A stretch of 64,000 bases of DNA from contig CP154955.1 of the NCBI GenBank assembly GCA_039621445.1, positions 33,277,417 to 33,341,416 of the forward strand, written 5' to 3'. Under the pieces are notes generated by a model. It ran no database searches. It saw nothing but the letters and a program-made list of their open reading frames with translations, and had not been told where the DNA came from. This document shows, piece by piece, positions 31,301 through 41,345 of this stretch (position 1 is the first letter of the stretch; each line of letters opens with the position of its first letter). The translations under genes were made by a program, and so were the position numbers. Source of the stretch: Euglena gracilis. Lineage: Eukaryota > Euglenida > Euglenophyceae > Euglenales.

Positions 31301-34129
31301 CACCTGTTCCGCCTTTGTCTCCTCGTCCTCGGGATGCACCGCCTTCGGGGTGGACTTCTCGCGCAGCTTCTCCTCCAGGAAGTGGGCCTTCATCTCCTTC
31401 GTGTCGGACTCGGTGCCGTGCCACGAGGTGTCGCGCCAGCCTTGTGATGCCGGGTAGGCCCAGCGGGACATGGCGTCACCCACCACGTTGGTCTCGCCGG
31501 GGACGTGCACCACGGTGATGCGGAACTCGTTGTCCTTCGCATGCCATCTGGCCCGCCTCACCTGCGGGCCCACTCCGGCGACGTACTCCTTGTACCACGA
31601 CTCCAGGCTGCGGTGGTCGGTCAGGACGGGGATCTCGTTGTCCAGCAGGAAGCCCGCCCACTTGTCGAGGGCGGCCACCACGGCATACGTCTCCTTGTCC
31701 CGGACATCCCACCGAAGGCGCTGCCCCTCGGTGAGCTTCCGGGAAATGAAGGCCACCGGGACGGAGGCCCCCGGCCGCAGGTCCTCCACCCGCGGCACGC
31801 CGTCGATGTTCGGGAACTGCTCCAGCACCGCTCCGATGGCGTAGTCCGACGCGTCGGTGCGCAGGACGAACGGCTTGGCTGGATCGATGTAGTACAGCTC
31901 CAGGTCGGCGACGAGGGCCTTCTTCAGCTTCTCGAACGCCTCCTTCTCCTGTTCCGTCCACACCACTGGGTGCTTGGATCCCGCCTTGGTCAGCTCCCTC
32001 GGCAACTTCAGCTTCTCCTGCAACGCCGCCGCCAGCTCCGCGTAGAGTCTCACGTAGCCCGCATAGTAATTGCAGACGCCGAGAAACGCGCGGAGACTGC
32101 TAACCGTCGGCGGCAGCTGCCAGTGCTGCACCGCCGACAGTTTGCCTGGGGCAGGCGCCCTCCTGCCGTGCCCCAGGACATGCCCCACGAACTCGATCTG
32201 CCTCATAAAGAGCTTGACCTTGCGGCTGTCGCTGACCCATCTGTCCTTCTCCAAGGCCAGCAACGTCTCACGGACGTCTCGGGCATGCTTCTGGTAGAAC
32301 TCCTCGTCCGTCTCCTCCGCTCCCTGCCGCGTACTGACGATGATGTCGTCGAAGTACGGGCGGGAGGGCGCCTTCACCGCCGCGCAGGTGGCGTCGATGT
32401 CCCGCTGCAGGAGGGCGGGCCCGACGTTGATCCCCTGCGGGACCACACGCCACTGCCACAGCCCACCCGGCAGCTGAACGTTCGTCACCGGTCGGCTCTC
32501 CTCCGCCAAGGCCACCTGGTGGAACGCGTCCCGCAAGTCGATGGTGCTGAAGAGGGTACACTTCGCCTGCTCCGCCACGATCTCCTCCGTCAAGGGCAAG
32601 GGGTAGCTGTCCGCCATGATCTGCAGGTTCGTCACCGCGTAGTCACACACCATGCTCCACTTCCCGTTCTTCTTCCGAATCGGGAAGGCCGCCGCCCGCC
32701 ACGGGCCGCGGCCCGGTTCCACCTTCCGGTCGCGGCGGCACTCCTCCTCCATCTCCCGCAGCGCCTCCAGCCGCTCGCCCTTCAGGTGGATCACCCTCCC
32801 CACCACCGGCTGGGCGTTTGGCTTGAGGCGCAGCGCCGCCATCCCGTGCTGGCCTCGGGGCGGCGGATCGGGGTGGACGCGGTCACAGAAGACGCGGCCC
32901 TCGAACTCCTTGAGCATCTCGGCGCGCAGCTGGACGGCCAGCGGATGCTGCTCCTCCGCCTCGGCCGTGACCACCCCACGGACTTCCTTCGCCTCCTTGG
33001 CCGCGTCGATCAGCACCTTGGCCACCATTGCCTCCTCCTCGGCGTCCAGGGCCTCGTCCTCCTCGTCTCCGTCGGGGCCGTTGACCCCGACGGTGAGCCT
33101 CATCTTCCTCACCTCGGCCTGCATCTCCTCCTCCACTTCGGACGGCGTGCGGGGCAACGGCGACGGGCTGCGTGCTCGGACGGTCGCGTGGGTGCGTGTG
33201 CTTAGCGCTGCGATCTCGCTTGCTTCGGTGCCGGCGATGACCCATCCGGGGTCGTCGTGGAGCTGGAGCGCATCCCGCCAGGGTTCCACATCCAGCCTGT
33301 GCTCCTTCAGCCAGGGGTAACCCAGAATCAGGTCACACCCTATATCACCGTCATGGACGGTGATCTGGCTGTGCCACCTCTTCACTCCTCCACGCCTCTC
33401 TCCTTCGCTCCTCGCGTTGAACACCAGGAGGACGTCCGCCTCGTTGCTGCCGCCCGCCAGCAGGTCGCCGTTCACGGTCCGCAGCAGCAGCGGCCGCTCG
33501 CTGCGGCGGAAACATCCGTTCGGGAACAAGTCCCGACCGATCAGCGATGTCTGCGCCCCCGTGTCGATGAGGGCCTTCGCCTTCTCCTCCCGGCCGTCGA
33601 TCTCGATGACCACATCCAGCATCAGCTGGTATCTTCCGCCCCGCCTCTCCATGCGGCCCACCTGGAAGGGCCGGCTGGGGCGGTACTGCCACGGACGGAC
33701 GGTGACCTTGTGGACCTTCTGCGGGGGGTGGGGCTCTTCGGCGGCGGTGGTGACGGGCTCGGCGGGTGGATCGTTGTGCGGCTCGGCGGGGGTGCACGAT
33801 GCTTGGCGGGTGCACGATGGCGGTCGTTGGCGCGGGGCTTGGGACAGCGCCGCTGCTTGCGGGGGCAGCGCCGTCCGGCTTGGTGGTGCGGTGGCGGACG
33901 CGGGTGCGGGTGCGGGTGCCGGCGACGGCGGTATCGCGCTGGGCGGCACGGCTGCTTGGCGGGTTGGTGGGGTGCGCTCGCACAGGTATCGGACTACACC
34001 TTCGGGAATGCGATACGCCTGCTCTCGGGTGCCGCGCTGCTGGGATGCCCCACCCAGCTGCCGTCGATGATGTCGCCGTCCATCTTGCTCCTCCACGATG
34101 TTCTCGCACTGGCCGTCGCACACGATGTC
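28391..34129 (-). CDS. pol: Element 3 Pol: protease, RT, RNase H, integrase, chromodomain
   Basis: About 1912 codons. Order by residue: Pro/Ala-rich linker; retropepsin with ALIDTGAQTSLIG (Asp 187); RT with FSTIDLRDAFHQVAL and a YFDD active site (590-593; DNA 32345-32356); RNase H starting FVLRTDASDYAIGAVLEQ (about 752); integrase with an HHCC finger and catalytic D, D, E in IDLFV (about 1250), TSDRGPHF (about 1314) and NGRAESLG (about 1350); chromodomain IEEWTVEEI to TWEPLKNF (about 1538-1578). The tail has APQAAVAA repeats. Gene order RT-RNase H-integrase is Ty3/gypsy. No ATG opens it: it follows the methyltransferase in frame after TAG 34130-34132. All catalytic residues are present, so it could have been active recently. 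Confidence 0.92.
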   Translation of the reverse strand, partial: DIVCDGQCENIVEEQDGRRHHRRQLGGASQQRGTREQAYRIPEGVVRYLCERTPPTRQAAVPPSAIPPSPAPAPAPASATAPPSRTALPPQAAALSQAPRQRPPSCTRQASCTPAEPHNDPPAEPVTTAAEEPHPPQKVHKVTVRPWQYRPSRPFQVGRMERRGGRYQLMLDVVIEIDGREEKAKALIDTGAQTSLIGRDLFPNGCFRRSERPLLLRTVNGDLLAGGSNEADVLLVFNARSEGERRGGVKRWHSQITVHDGDIGCDLILGYPWLKEHRLDVEPWRDALQLHDDPGWVIAGTEASEIAALSTRTHATVRARSPSPLPRTPSEVEEEMQAEVRKMRLTVGVNGPDGDEEDEALDAEEEAMVAKVLIDAAKEAKEVRGVVTAEAEEQHPLAVQLRAEMLKEFEGRVFCDRVHPDPPPRGQHGMAALRLKPNAQPVVGRVIHLKGERLEALREMEEECRRDRKVEPGRGPWRAAAFPIRKKNGKWSMVCDYAVTNLQIMADSYPLPLTEEIVAEQAKCTLFSTIDLRDAFHQVALAEESRPVTNVQLPGGLWQWRVVPQGINVGPALLQRDIDATCAAVKAPSRPYFDDIIVSTRQGAEETDEEFYQKHARDVRETLLALEKDRWVSDSRKVKLFMRQIEFVGHVLGHGRRAPAPGKLSAVQHWQLPPTVSSLRAFLGVCNYYAGYVRLYAELAAALQEKLKLPRELTKAGSKHPVVWTEQEKEAFEKLKKALVADLELYYIDPAKPFVLRTDASDYAIGAVLEQFPNIDGVPRVEDLRPGASVPVAFISRKLTEGQRLRWDVRDKETYAVVAALDKWAGFLLDNEIPVLTDHRSLESWYKEYVAGVGPQVRRARWHAKDNEFRITVVHVPGETNVVGDAMSRWAYPASQGWRDTSWHGTESDTKEMKAHFLEEKLREKSTPKAVHPEDEETKAEQVERSTLKEGRELAVIQLIPLQSFAAVPSASHIAVTTRSRLDTQRNARDAPADALHGTRSEHPREMHPSASSPAAAAVPPSASSAAVPPSESCIASPASVPAPSSNAPSPVPSPAPQSTAPQSIAPSAAPTAGVSSPVMRVPASAAGVPSPAASVPSAVPSAGVPSTADPVPPQPDLDINVFDMDWSKAYAVCPCWKPVWDQAHNGPGWPSGFQPVDGRLVSAGRWCVPSGLLAEVLREQHSVSGHVGGDRLVEQAERTYVFADRMEAAKVASGLQRTCPVCQATEHPHQPLRLKVCPTPVPPYIMASVAIDLFVMPEVDFEGQLYNVFAACVDRHSGWVVATAQHTRGLTAATVTKAMYRGWWSPHGLPSVITSDRGPHFAGAWWRSMCGLHGIRHAYAQAYHHAANGRAESLGAQLQKRIRSEKAEAPITWVESLPRAVQKLNDSKAQHGLSPYEVLYGRHRWTGGVPYKAPVMVEDAVSFFQRQKAVDQKVADVLNDLHKRQADQKNRSRKDLEEFAKGDLVWYLRPPRRPGQKLESYWLGPARVTARRGEHSYELELEEGRRQEAHRCQLKAYRDDTRLWGPPKMFVYRQARPQEDVDIEEWTVEEIRRHRRRDDGDWEFEVKWEGHPTLTWEPLKNFFHRYSHQMIEYAKSKKLKVDLLDYLHRNPAEVAVIIAEVKKQEQEVINNAEWEYPPEEWVWPDEDIKKDEEASSQEGESADPPVGTAVPAAQHVPTRNPPPALGQDPPRTVAATASHQPVPLHFVHHPSDRPSVSAFPQLSQEADPQIPSAAVSTLVCPSTGAECAQPVSAFAHLLPHAAPQAAVAASQAAVAAPQATVVAANQAAVAAPQAAVAASAMFTHSPYVPIPNHFPAAGGDAVAPPPAAFPVCTGRHPPMPPACATPSPFLSHHFLPAHPHTQCAPFIPGPDGAFATHGSFPLHLQDPSSALRRREGTTAGVCVLNPPNASW

Positions 34130-34132
34130 CTA

Positions 34133-35158
34133 CATGGGGGCCATGGAGTCCGCGATCCAAAAGCGTGTGGGCTTGCGATAGCCCCACGCCTCGAACCTGC
34201 AGTAGTCCACATCGACGTACTGCATGTCCTCGACGACCTTGCGGTGGCGGAGTTTCCCATAGCGGGGATTCTCCATCCACCACAGGGACGGCCGCAGGTA
34301 GGCGATGATCTCCTCCGTGTTGCGGACCCGGAAGTCGGCCTTCCGCAGCCTCCGCCTCCTGGTCGTCATCGCGCTGGAGTACTCGGTGCACGGCGGCGAG
34401 GCGGTGACCAGCTCGAAGTCGCCGGGCCAGTACTCCTCCCAGTACCGCCAGCGCCGCACGTCCACCGTCTTGTCCGCCTTCCACCGCGGGTCGGCATCCA
34501 CCGAGATGACGGAGTAGCCGAGCTTCTCCAGCGCCCGCTTCACCGAACCCGTTCCGGAGAACAGGTCCAGTGCCCACCTCTTTGGCGTCGAGGTTGTCGG
34601 TGACGATGCGGCATGCTTCGGTGCCGCCCGGGAGGACGGTGCGCTCTGCGAGGGGGACGGGGCGCTGGTTGCTGCGGGTGCGGAGCGTGGTGCCGCTGAC
34701 GGCGCTGCTGACGGCGGGGGCAGCGTCGTCCGGCTTGGTGCGGACTGGCGCGGTGCTCGCTCCTGCTGCTGCCGGGCTGGGGGCGTCGCGGTGGCACGAT
34801 GCTGCGTAGACGATGGCTCGGACGCTGCTGGCTTGGCGGGGGGCGAGGACTGCGCAGACGGGACCGGTCGCTTGGCGGGGGGCGAGGACTGCGCAGACGA
34901 GACCGGTCGCGCCGCAGACGATTGCTCGGAACGAAGGGACTTCTTCTGTAGAACGGACCAGTAATTGTTTGTCGAAATCTGATGGGCCCCGCCTTGACCG
35001 TGTGCTTCAGGGCACGGTCTCTCCCCTCCTTTGGAGATTTGGGGCTTGCTGGGTCTGGGGGGCGTGCGGGGCTCTTGGGTGATTGCCCGCACGCTCACGC
35101 TGGCGTTGGGATTTGACGGCCGGCCCAGACCCCCATCCCTGGGGCCTGGGCGGCCCCG
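34133..35158 (-). CDS. Element 3 C5-cytosine methyltransferase-like domain
   Basis: C5 DNA methyltransferases transfer a methyl group from S-adenosylmethionine to cytosine. After about 170 low-complexity Ser/Pro/Ala residues the domain has motif I LDLFSGTGSVKRAL (about 34580-34535), motif II VISVDADPRW, the catalytic motif IV TASPPCTEYS with its Cys, and WWMENPRYG where motif VI (Glu) is expected. It ends with YCRFEAWGYRKPTRFW. Separate motifs VIII-X are not seen, so it is a compact form of about 150 residues or a truncated one. The frame is continuous with gag (TGA 35159-35161) and pol (TAG 34130-34132), placing it between Gag and protease. It could act on element DNA; activity is not shown. 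Confidence 0.82.
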
Positions 35159-35161
35159 TCA

Positions 35162-36163
35162 CTCATGATACTGCTCCTGGACGGCCGAGACGTTGCTCTT
35201 GCCGTCCTTGCCTTTGCCCTTGGACTTTCCTTTTCCTTGATCTCCTTTGGCTACACCCTTCGCTTTGCCTTTTCCTTTGCCTTCATCTTGTCTTGGGGCA
35301 TTCGATGTCCACTGCTCGCCTTGGTACCCACCACCTTTTCCTTTTCCTTCATTTCCTTGCCATGCACTCGATGACCACTGCTCAGCTTGGTATCCACCCT
35401 TTCCTTTTCCTTCTTCACTCGTCCATGGGCTCGATGACCACTGCTCCGGGTACCCACGTCCCCCTTGGCCTTGTCCCTTGCCTTGGGGCGTGGGCACCGG
35501 CGCCGTCGGCGGACGTGGTTACTGCGCTTGCTTCTCCTTCTTCGGCGGCACGTTCGTCTTCTCCACCTCCTGGATTTACGGCTCCTCGGTGGTGTCGTCG
35601 ACCTCCACGTCCCGCTGCCACCGTGGTACCGGCCGCTTCTCCGGGATCTCCTTCTCCTTCTCGGGAGCCATCTTCGCCTCCATCCGCAGCCATCTCACCA
35701 TGAGGTTGTGGATGTCTTTCGCCGGTAGGTCGCACGAGTCGGCCGTCACCGTGACGATGCTGCCGCCCTCGAGCCGCTGGCGGTCGTACACGGCCTTCAC
35801 CAGGGTGCGGTGCTCGTCGCCCACTGGCACCACCACGAAGCGGCGCCTCGCCTTCCGCACTGAGGCGGGGGCCACCATGGTCTCTTGCTTGATCATCTCC
35901 TTCACCTCCTCCACCGTCGTGTCCATCGGCAGGCCCTCCAGCACGATGGACCGGTGATCCACCCGCTTGTCCTCCTCCTGCGCCACCTTCCGGCGCCAGG
36001 GGTGGAGGGGCATGGCCTCCACGAGGAGCTTCCCCAGCTCCTCCTCCTCCATGCCCACCTGCCTCGCCATGGACGCCATCTGCGCGTAGTACTCCCTCCA
36101 GGATTTCTCGGTCAGCTTCCCGCTCGTCACCAGCTTCAGCTTCCTCATTCGCCGCCGCAGGAG
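35162..36163 (-). pseudogene. gag: Element 3 Gag, C-terminal part
   Basis: Reads LLRRRMRKLKLVTSGKLTEKSW then about 190 residues of helical charged protein to EEP, TAA (35576-35578), 18 codons, TAA (35519-35521), then a basic Gly/Lys region with repeated EGKGKGG and YQxEQWSS units (35497-35162). The basic repeats probably bind nucleic acid in place of a zinc knuckle. It is separated from the N-terminal Gag by element 4. The two TAA codons lie in frame, with the coding pattern resuming after each. Confidence 0.7.
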
Positions 36164-36579
36164 TGTACGTCCCCTGACTCTATTCCCACTGCCTGTCGCC
36201 CTACTTACACCCTCCCGTGGGAACAGAACCAGGAGAGTAACAAAAAAGAAAGTCTTTCACTTAACTATTAGTTTTTATTGCCTTTGGGCTTATGCAGAGC
36301 ACAAGGCAAACCAGATGTGATTTTGGAACTTCAGTTCCAGATGTGTTCTCCTAACGGAGTTCAAGTCTTCAATTCTTCGATTTGCCCTTTTGGGCTTGTG
36401 AAACACAAAACAAAACAATAATACCACCTGTGAAAAGAGAAGGCAGATCCGTGATAGGATAGGCTATTCCTAATTCTGCAATTTGTATTGCAGAACATGG
36501 AATAGTACTATCTGGCATGACATTGTACATTCTGCAGTCTGCTGCTATGCACAGTGCCATGTTCATGCTGCCTGGTACA
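36164..36579 (-). repeat. Element 4 3' LTR
   Basis: Equal in length to 44631-45046. The purine tract TGGGAGGGGGATG (minus strand, 36592-36580) precedes it. Confidence 0.88.
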
Positions 36580-36592
36580 CATCCCCCTCCCA

Positions 36593-39500
36593 GGGCTTTG
36601 CCCGATTTCCTTAGTGGACCAGGCCAACAAGGACATAGGCAAGGCCGTGAGATAGAGGAAAATTCACCAGGAAAGCATATCTTGGGTCTGCTTCTCCATC
36701 ACAAGGTAAAAAACCAGAAAGGGAAGGAAGAAAGGGGAACCAATAAACCCAAAACGCGCAAAAGAGGTTACCCGCTTATGCGGCTACCTACTTATTGCGG
36801 TAAAGGGGTGGAAGTGGAAGAGCCCACTTGGAAAGTGGGGCTGGAAGGTTTCCATTCCAGAAAGTCCCATCCACCCGGTTTGGGGTGTGTCTATGACACG
36901 CGGGGAGGTCTCATTCCATAATCGGAAAAGATTGAAGGGTAGGGTGTTGAAGGAGGGGCACCTGGCCAGTCATACCTGACCAGGGAGGAAAGCCTATTTA
37001 CAAAACCAACTGCCGGCGACAGCGATTTTGCCCGGGGGGGAAAGGGGAGAGGGGTGGGGGGCTGGTCTAAAGACCTTACAAAGATTTTTTGCTGTCTGGC
37101 AGTCTTATGGGGGCCTTAAGGCCGAAAAGTAACAAGTTGGCCCTATTATTACGGTGTGCGCGCTGTACGCTGTGCGTCTTCTTACTGCGGCATATACCGC
37201 TGTGAAGTCTTCACAGTGCAGCGCGAGCACGATGTTGTCGATGGGGTATCCCCAGAGGCGTATACCTCATAATAGCGGGCAGTAGCTCTAAAAACTGTAG
37301 ATTTGGCATTTGTGCCATGGGTGTGCAGCCTGTAGGCTGACGGGTTGGCATTAGCCAAAAATAATGGGGGGGGGGGTAGGCTTTATCGCCCAGAAACATT
37401 GCCTTGCGGAATATGCATGGCACAAAAATACTAATGGGTGTATACCCGAATCAAAAATTTCGGCAGATTGCCAAAAAGATCATACTGATGTGTACAACCG
37501 CAGAAAAAAAAATGCGGAATTGTGGCAGGGTGCTGCCAAATCACAGAACAACTGTGGTTGGTGTGGCTTATACCACTTTGAAAAACCGCAAATGAACTGT
37601 GAATGCACATAAAAGGATGGAACATTGTTCCAGTGCGGTGAAATTCATCACAAAAAGCCGGATTTCACCATTTTTGAGCTATGGTTCTTATAAACCTTGC
37701 AGAATGACACCATTGGTGTTGCACATGATGACCTTTGGGTCTTGCGAATTATATCGGTAAGGGGATCCCACTGAATGAAGTGGGGGGGGTCCGAATTATA
37801 TCGGTAAGGGGGTCCCACTGAATAAAGTGGGGGGGGGGTGGGGCAAGAAGGCCGTTAGTGTGGTAAGCAGAAAAAAATACTGCAAATATGACAAAATCTC
37901 ATCATTTGTGACTATGTCACTGAGAAATATTGACTTTTGTCAGATTTTAGGGAAATCCCTATCAGGATTTAAGGCAGAAATGCAGATTCTGCGTCGAGAG
38001 TTGCATTTTTGAAACCAAAAGTGCAACTTTGTTGCATTTTGAGTCTTTTAAGACTGCATATTTGCCAAGTGCACATAGTGCTTGTTGAGAGTGTCCAATA
38101 ACACTGCATGTTTGTTGTTTTTACAGATTTTGGGATTTGGGTGTCTAATAACACCACATCACCTAAAAAGCTGTAAAAATGTGCAAAAATATTGCAAACA
38201 AGCAAAAATACGCTTGAAAATACAAGTAAAACATGTCTATGACATCTTGAGCAAAGGAAAAATTGCCATTATCAGCATATCCCTTTGCATTCCACTCTGG
38301 CATAGTGCCTCATGGTCACTCCCATTAGGGATATGAGTGCCAGAATAGGGAAAAATCACCAAAAATTGCAGAAAATCAACGATTTAAATGAAACTTTGCA
38401 CATAAGTGCTCCTAAAAATGATTCTAGTGAGTCGAAATGACTCCAAATTGTGGGCTATAGCCCTCTGAACTGTACCAGGCCTAATAGCCCATACAGAGGG
38501 GGCAATGGGCAGAATGCTGCCAAAGGTACTAAAAAAATGGCCATTAGCCAATCTGGTAACCAATGGTAATTAGCCATCAGAAACGATGCAGGGAACAGTA
38601 TAGAAGCCTTTCAGGTTGATTTGCCGGTCTGGTACACGATCGTACAAGATCTGGCTCAAAATTTGGCTTTTGGCCAGATTGGCTGGGCTTAATTCAATTT
38701 TTCACGGTCTCTTCAAATAAGAGTACCGTGCAGAGTCACAGCGATCTGATAGCATCGCTGGACGGCTCGTCCAACGAGCTTTCGAATGAGGGGTAGCATG
38801 GCCTATCGGCCAGCTACAGGCGCTGAGATACGTCTTTGATCTTTTGCCTGTGTGAGTGAGCTTTTGCTATAAGCTCCCATAATTTATTCTACAAAGACAA
38901 CTTTTGGTTCCTATCTCATAGGCACTACTACATACAGTCAAAACCTCATGGCACGAGGTGCCAGAAATTTTGAAGCTTTTGTGGTGGTTTTGAGGCTATG
39001 CCAAAGTGACACTTATGCAAATCTGCATAAAACTAGCCTATTTGGCTTGTTTTGGCCAATTCAGCCACTTTCAGCCATGTAATTTGGCTTTTTGTGCCAT
39101 TTTTTGAGGTCCTATGGACTTTTTCACTTTATCATATGGATTTGTGGACCTTTGGTCCTTTTGGTCCTTGCAATTTGTGCAAATTGGTCCTATGGACCCA
39201 TGGACCACATGGGTAATGGCCTATAAGCCTATAAGCCTTGCACATCATAGGTTGTATTGGTCAGACCTATGGCTAAGTGGTCAAGTCCATAAAAATGCAT
39301 GTTTGAATTAATTTTCTTCATTTTCTTTTTGGGGGGGGGGGCAACTATGTTGCACATAAAAGAAATGAAATTGTGAGCATTCTCCCATATCGGGATTGCA
39401 TTTTGCCAAAGTATAAGCCATTTAGGCACAAAACTGCTATTTAAGCACAAGTTGGATAAGTTTTAAGGAAAAATTCAGTATTTGCAATTCATCCCAAAAA

Positions 39501-40300
39501 CTTTATCACATGACTTGTGTTGCTCTATAGAGCTTTGGGAACACCAAAATAGTTTTGGTGTGGGAGTGGATTGGGCAAAAAAACCGTATTCACATAAAAC
39601 TTCACTTCTTGTTTGCTGTCATCAAACAAAATCTGCAATTTGATCATGTGGTACCTGAAACAAACATCCATGAACAGAGTTGCGGATTTCCACACATATA
39701 TCTTTGGGAATGATTCCCAAAAGAATATGGGTGGTTTGGGCGTATACCCATGTGTCATAAATGCACGATAGTGCTCACACCACATTGTCACATTGTGAGA
39801 AAGGGGGGTTGCCAAGGTGGGTGGCGCGATACGCGCCGGGTCTAGCGCGATACGCGCATGATATGGATATGGCGCGATACGCGCGGGGGGGGGAGTTGTT
39901 GCCTCACTGCACAACATGTGCGTGGGGGGGGGTAGGCTTGGCAGCGCGATATGCGCAGGATTCGCGCGACGCGCGGTGTGCGCAATTAGCGCTTGCGGAG
40001 GAATGTGAGCCATGCACATCGGCATTGATGTGCGCTATGCGCTTCGGGGGGAATGTGCACATAGTGCTGAATTTGTCTTGCACTTGACAAAAATTGGTCA
40101 ATAAATAGAGCTCTCCGTTGGAGATAGAGTGTGGGGGATTAGTTTTGATGTATATTTTCACCTTTGTGTTTGGTTGGTGATTGTGTGGAAAGTTCTCCCA
40201 GAGTGCACACCATGGGGGGGAAGGTGCGGAGTAGTTGTCCTGGTCGCGCATGTCGGTCTGCGGGGTGAAGTGTGTAAGAAAAATTGTACGCGAGTTTGAG
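36593..40300. other. Element 4 internal non-coding region
   Basis: 3.7 kb of AT-richer DNA in the place where pol would lie. It contains a two-copy repeat TTATATCGGTAAGGGG...CACTGAATNAAGTGGGG (about 37748-37838), runs of CCTATGGAC-like words (39108-39260) and a cluster of GCGCGATACGCGC (about 39825-39985). No RT, RNase H or integrase motif was found on either strand. Confidence 0.6.
39825..39985. repeat. GCGCGATACGCGC repeat cluster
   Basis: Three exact GCGCGATACGCGC copies plus variants GCGCGATATGCGC and CGCGCGACGCGCGG, spaced 10-70 bases apart, in otherwise AT-richer DNA. Confidence 0.7.
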
Positions 40301-40880
40301 CTGCGGGGGTGTACAGGATTGTCTGCAATCGACAAACCTGGTGGAAAACGAAAAGTTGGAAGCAGCTGGGCGACTACTCGACACCGTTTAAACTTCAGGC
40401 CTTAGGGCTTTCGTCTTGGATCCCAGTGGAACGATCGGGGGTTAAGCTACTTGTTACCCCTACCGCATGTGGAACGTTTGTGAATATGCGGTGGGTAGGG
40501 GGGGCACTTTCTCTTTACCCCGGGTTGAAAACGGTGTTGGTGTTGTTGAAAACGGTGTTGCTGTCATCGAAAACGGTATGTAAAAGTGATGATTAGTAGA
40601 AGTTTGAGGGGGGGGGAGAATTTTGCGGTGTTGTGTGCATTCTTGTAGCGGGAATCCACTCAACCACATGGTCATTCATGGGCTATCCCATGATAAACCA
40701 CAACCGGAAACACAAAACGGTCTATATGTCAAAGGTTCATGTAAATTTTGAGTGGGGACACCAGAAACTCCTTGCACACTGACCAGAAAAGATACTGGGC
40801 AGGGGATGACTAGGGTCGCGACTCCTGTCACCTCCTTTCTAGTAGCCTCTGTAGTCCGCATCCTTGGATTTTTGGTTCCT
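40301..40880 (-). other. Element 4 remnant matching the family-A region before RT
   Basis: The minus strand at about 40450-40340 closely matches the plus strand at 52985-53090 (shared words include ACAAGACGAAAGCCC and GGTGTCGAGTAGTCGCCCAGCT). This ties element 4 to family A and suggests that pol was deleted downstream of this point. Confidence 0.6.
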
Positions 40881-41345
40881 TCACTCAAAAACCGAACCGG
40901 TGGCCATATCAGCCGTTGACTTTCTTGACGCATATACGTCTCTGACTATACGAGCGCTAAAGCGGGGATGAACCCTTTGGTTACGTGGGGTATCATCCCC
41001 CTCCCTGCCCGAAGCCGGGTGATAATCCTCGATAGAGGTTGTTGTTTGACCTACCTTGTGCCTTTTGGCTGAAGTATGATCTTTTGAACTGCGAGTCATA
41101 TCGCTATGGCTTGGGTGGGGAGGAGTCGCATAGCGACATTTGGGTGAGGGGTGGTTGGTTGATCCGCACAGTGAACATGTGGATCGTGATGGGTATTTTG
41201 AATTTTGCGAATGCGCATTTTGTGATGAACGAGAACTGCATGGTGAGGCTGATCCTCTTGGGCTTGCGTTGCGCTTTCGCGCTGCAGGATTTGGACAATG
41301 GCAAGATATATGACCCTTTTTGTTACACAAAAAGCACAATTTGTC
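40881..41345 (-). CDS. gag: Element 4 Gag zinc-knuckle part
   Basis: Starts in frame right after TAG 41346-41348. Two CCHC knuckles: CFLCNKKGHISCHC and CSLCGSTNHPSPKC, then a Ser/Arg-rich basic tail ending in TGA at 40881. It would bind RNA as nucleocapsid. It has no ATG of its own, so expression needs read-through of the UAG or that codon is a recent mutation. Confidence 0.75.
   Translation of the reverse strand, partial: DKLCFLCNKKGHISCHCPNPAARKRNASPRGSASPCSSRSSQNAHSQNSKYPSRSTCSLCGSTNHPSPKCRYATPPHPSHSDMTRSSKDHTSAKRHKVGQTTTSIEDYHPASGREGDDTPRNQRVHPRFSARIVRDVYASRKSTADMATGSVFE

Noticed and set aside
29303-34603. Plus-strand ORFs of 308-566 codons opposite pol
   Set aside because: They are antisense shadows of GC-rich pol; the minus strand has clear protease, RT, RNase H, integrase and chromodomain motifs.
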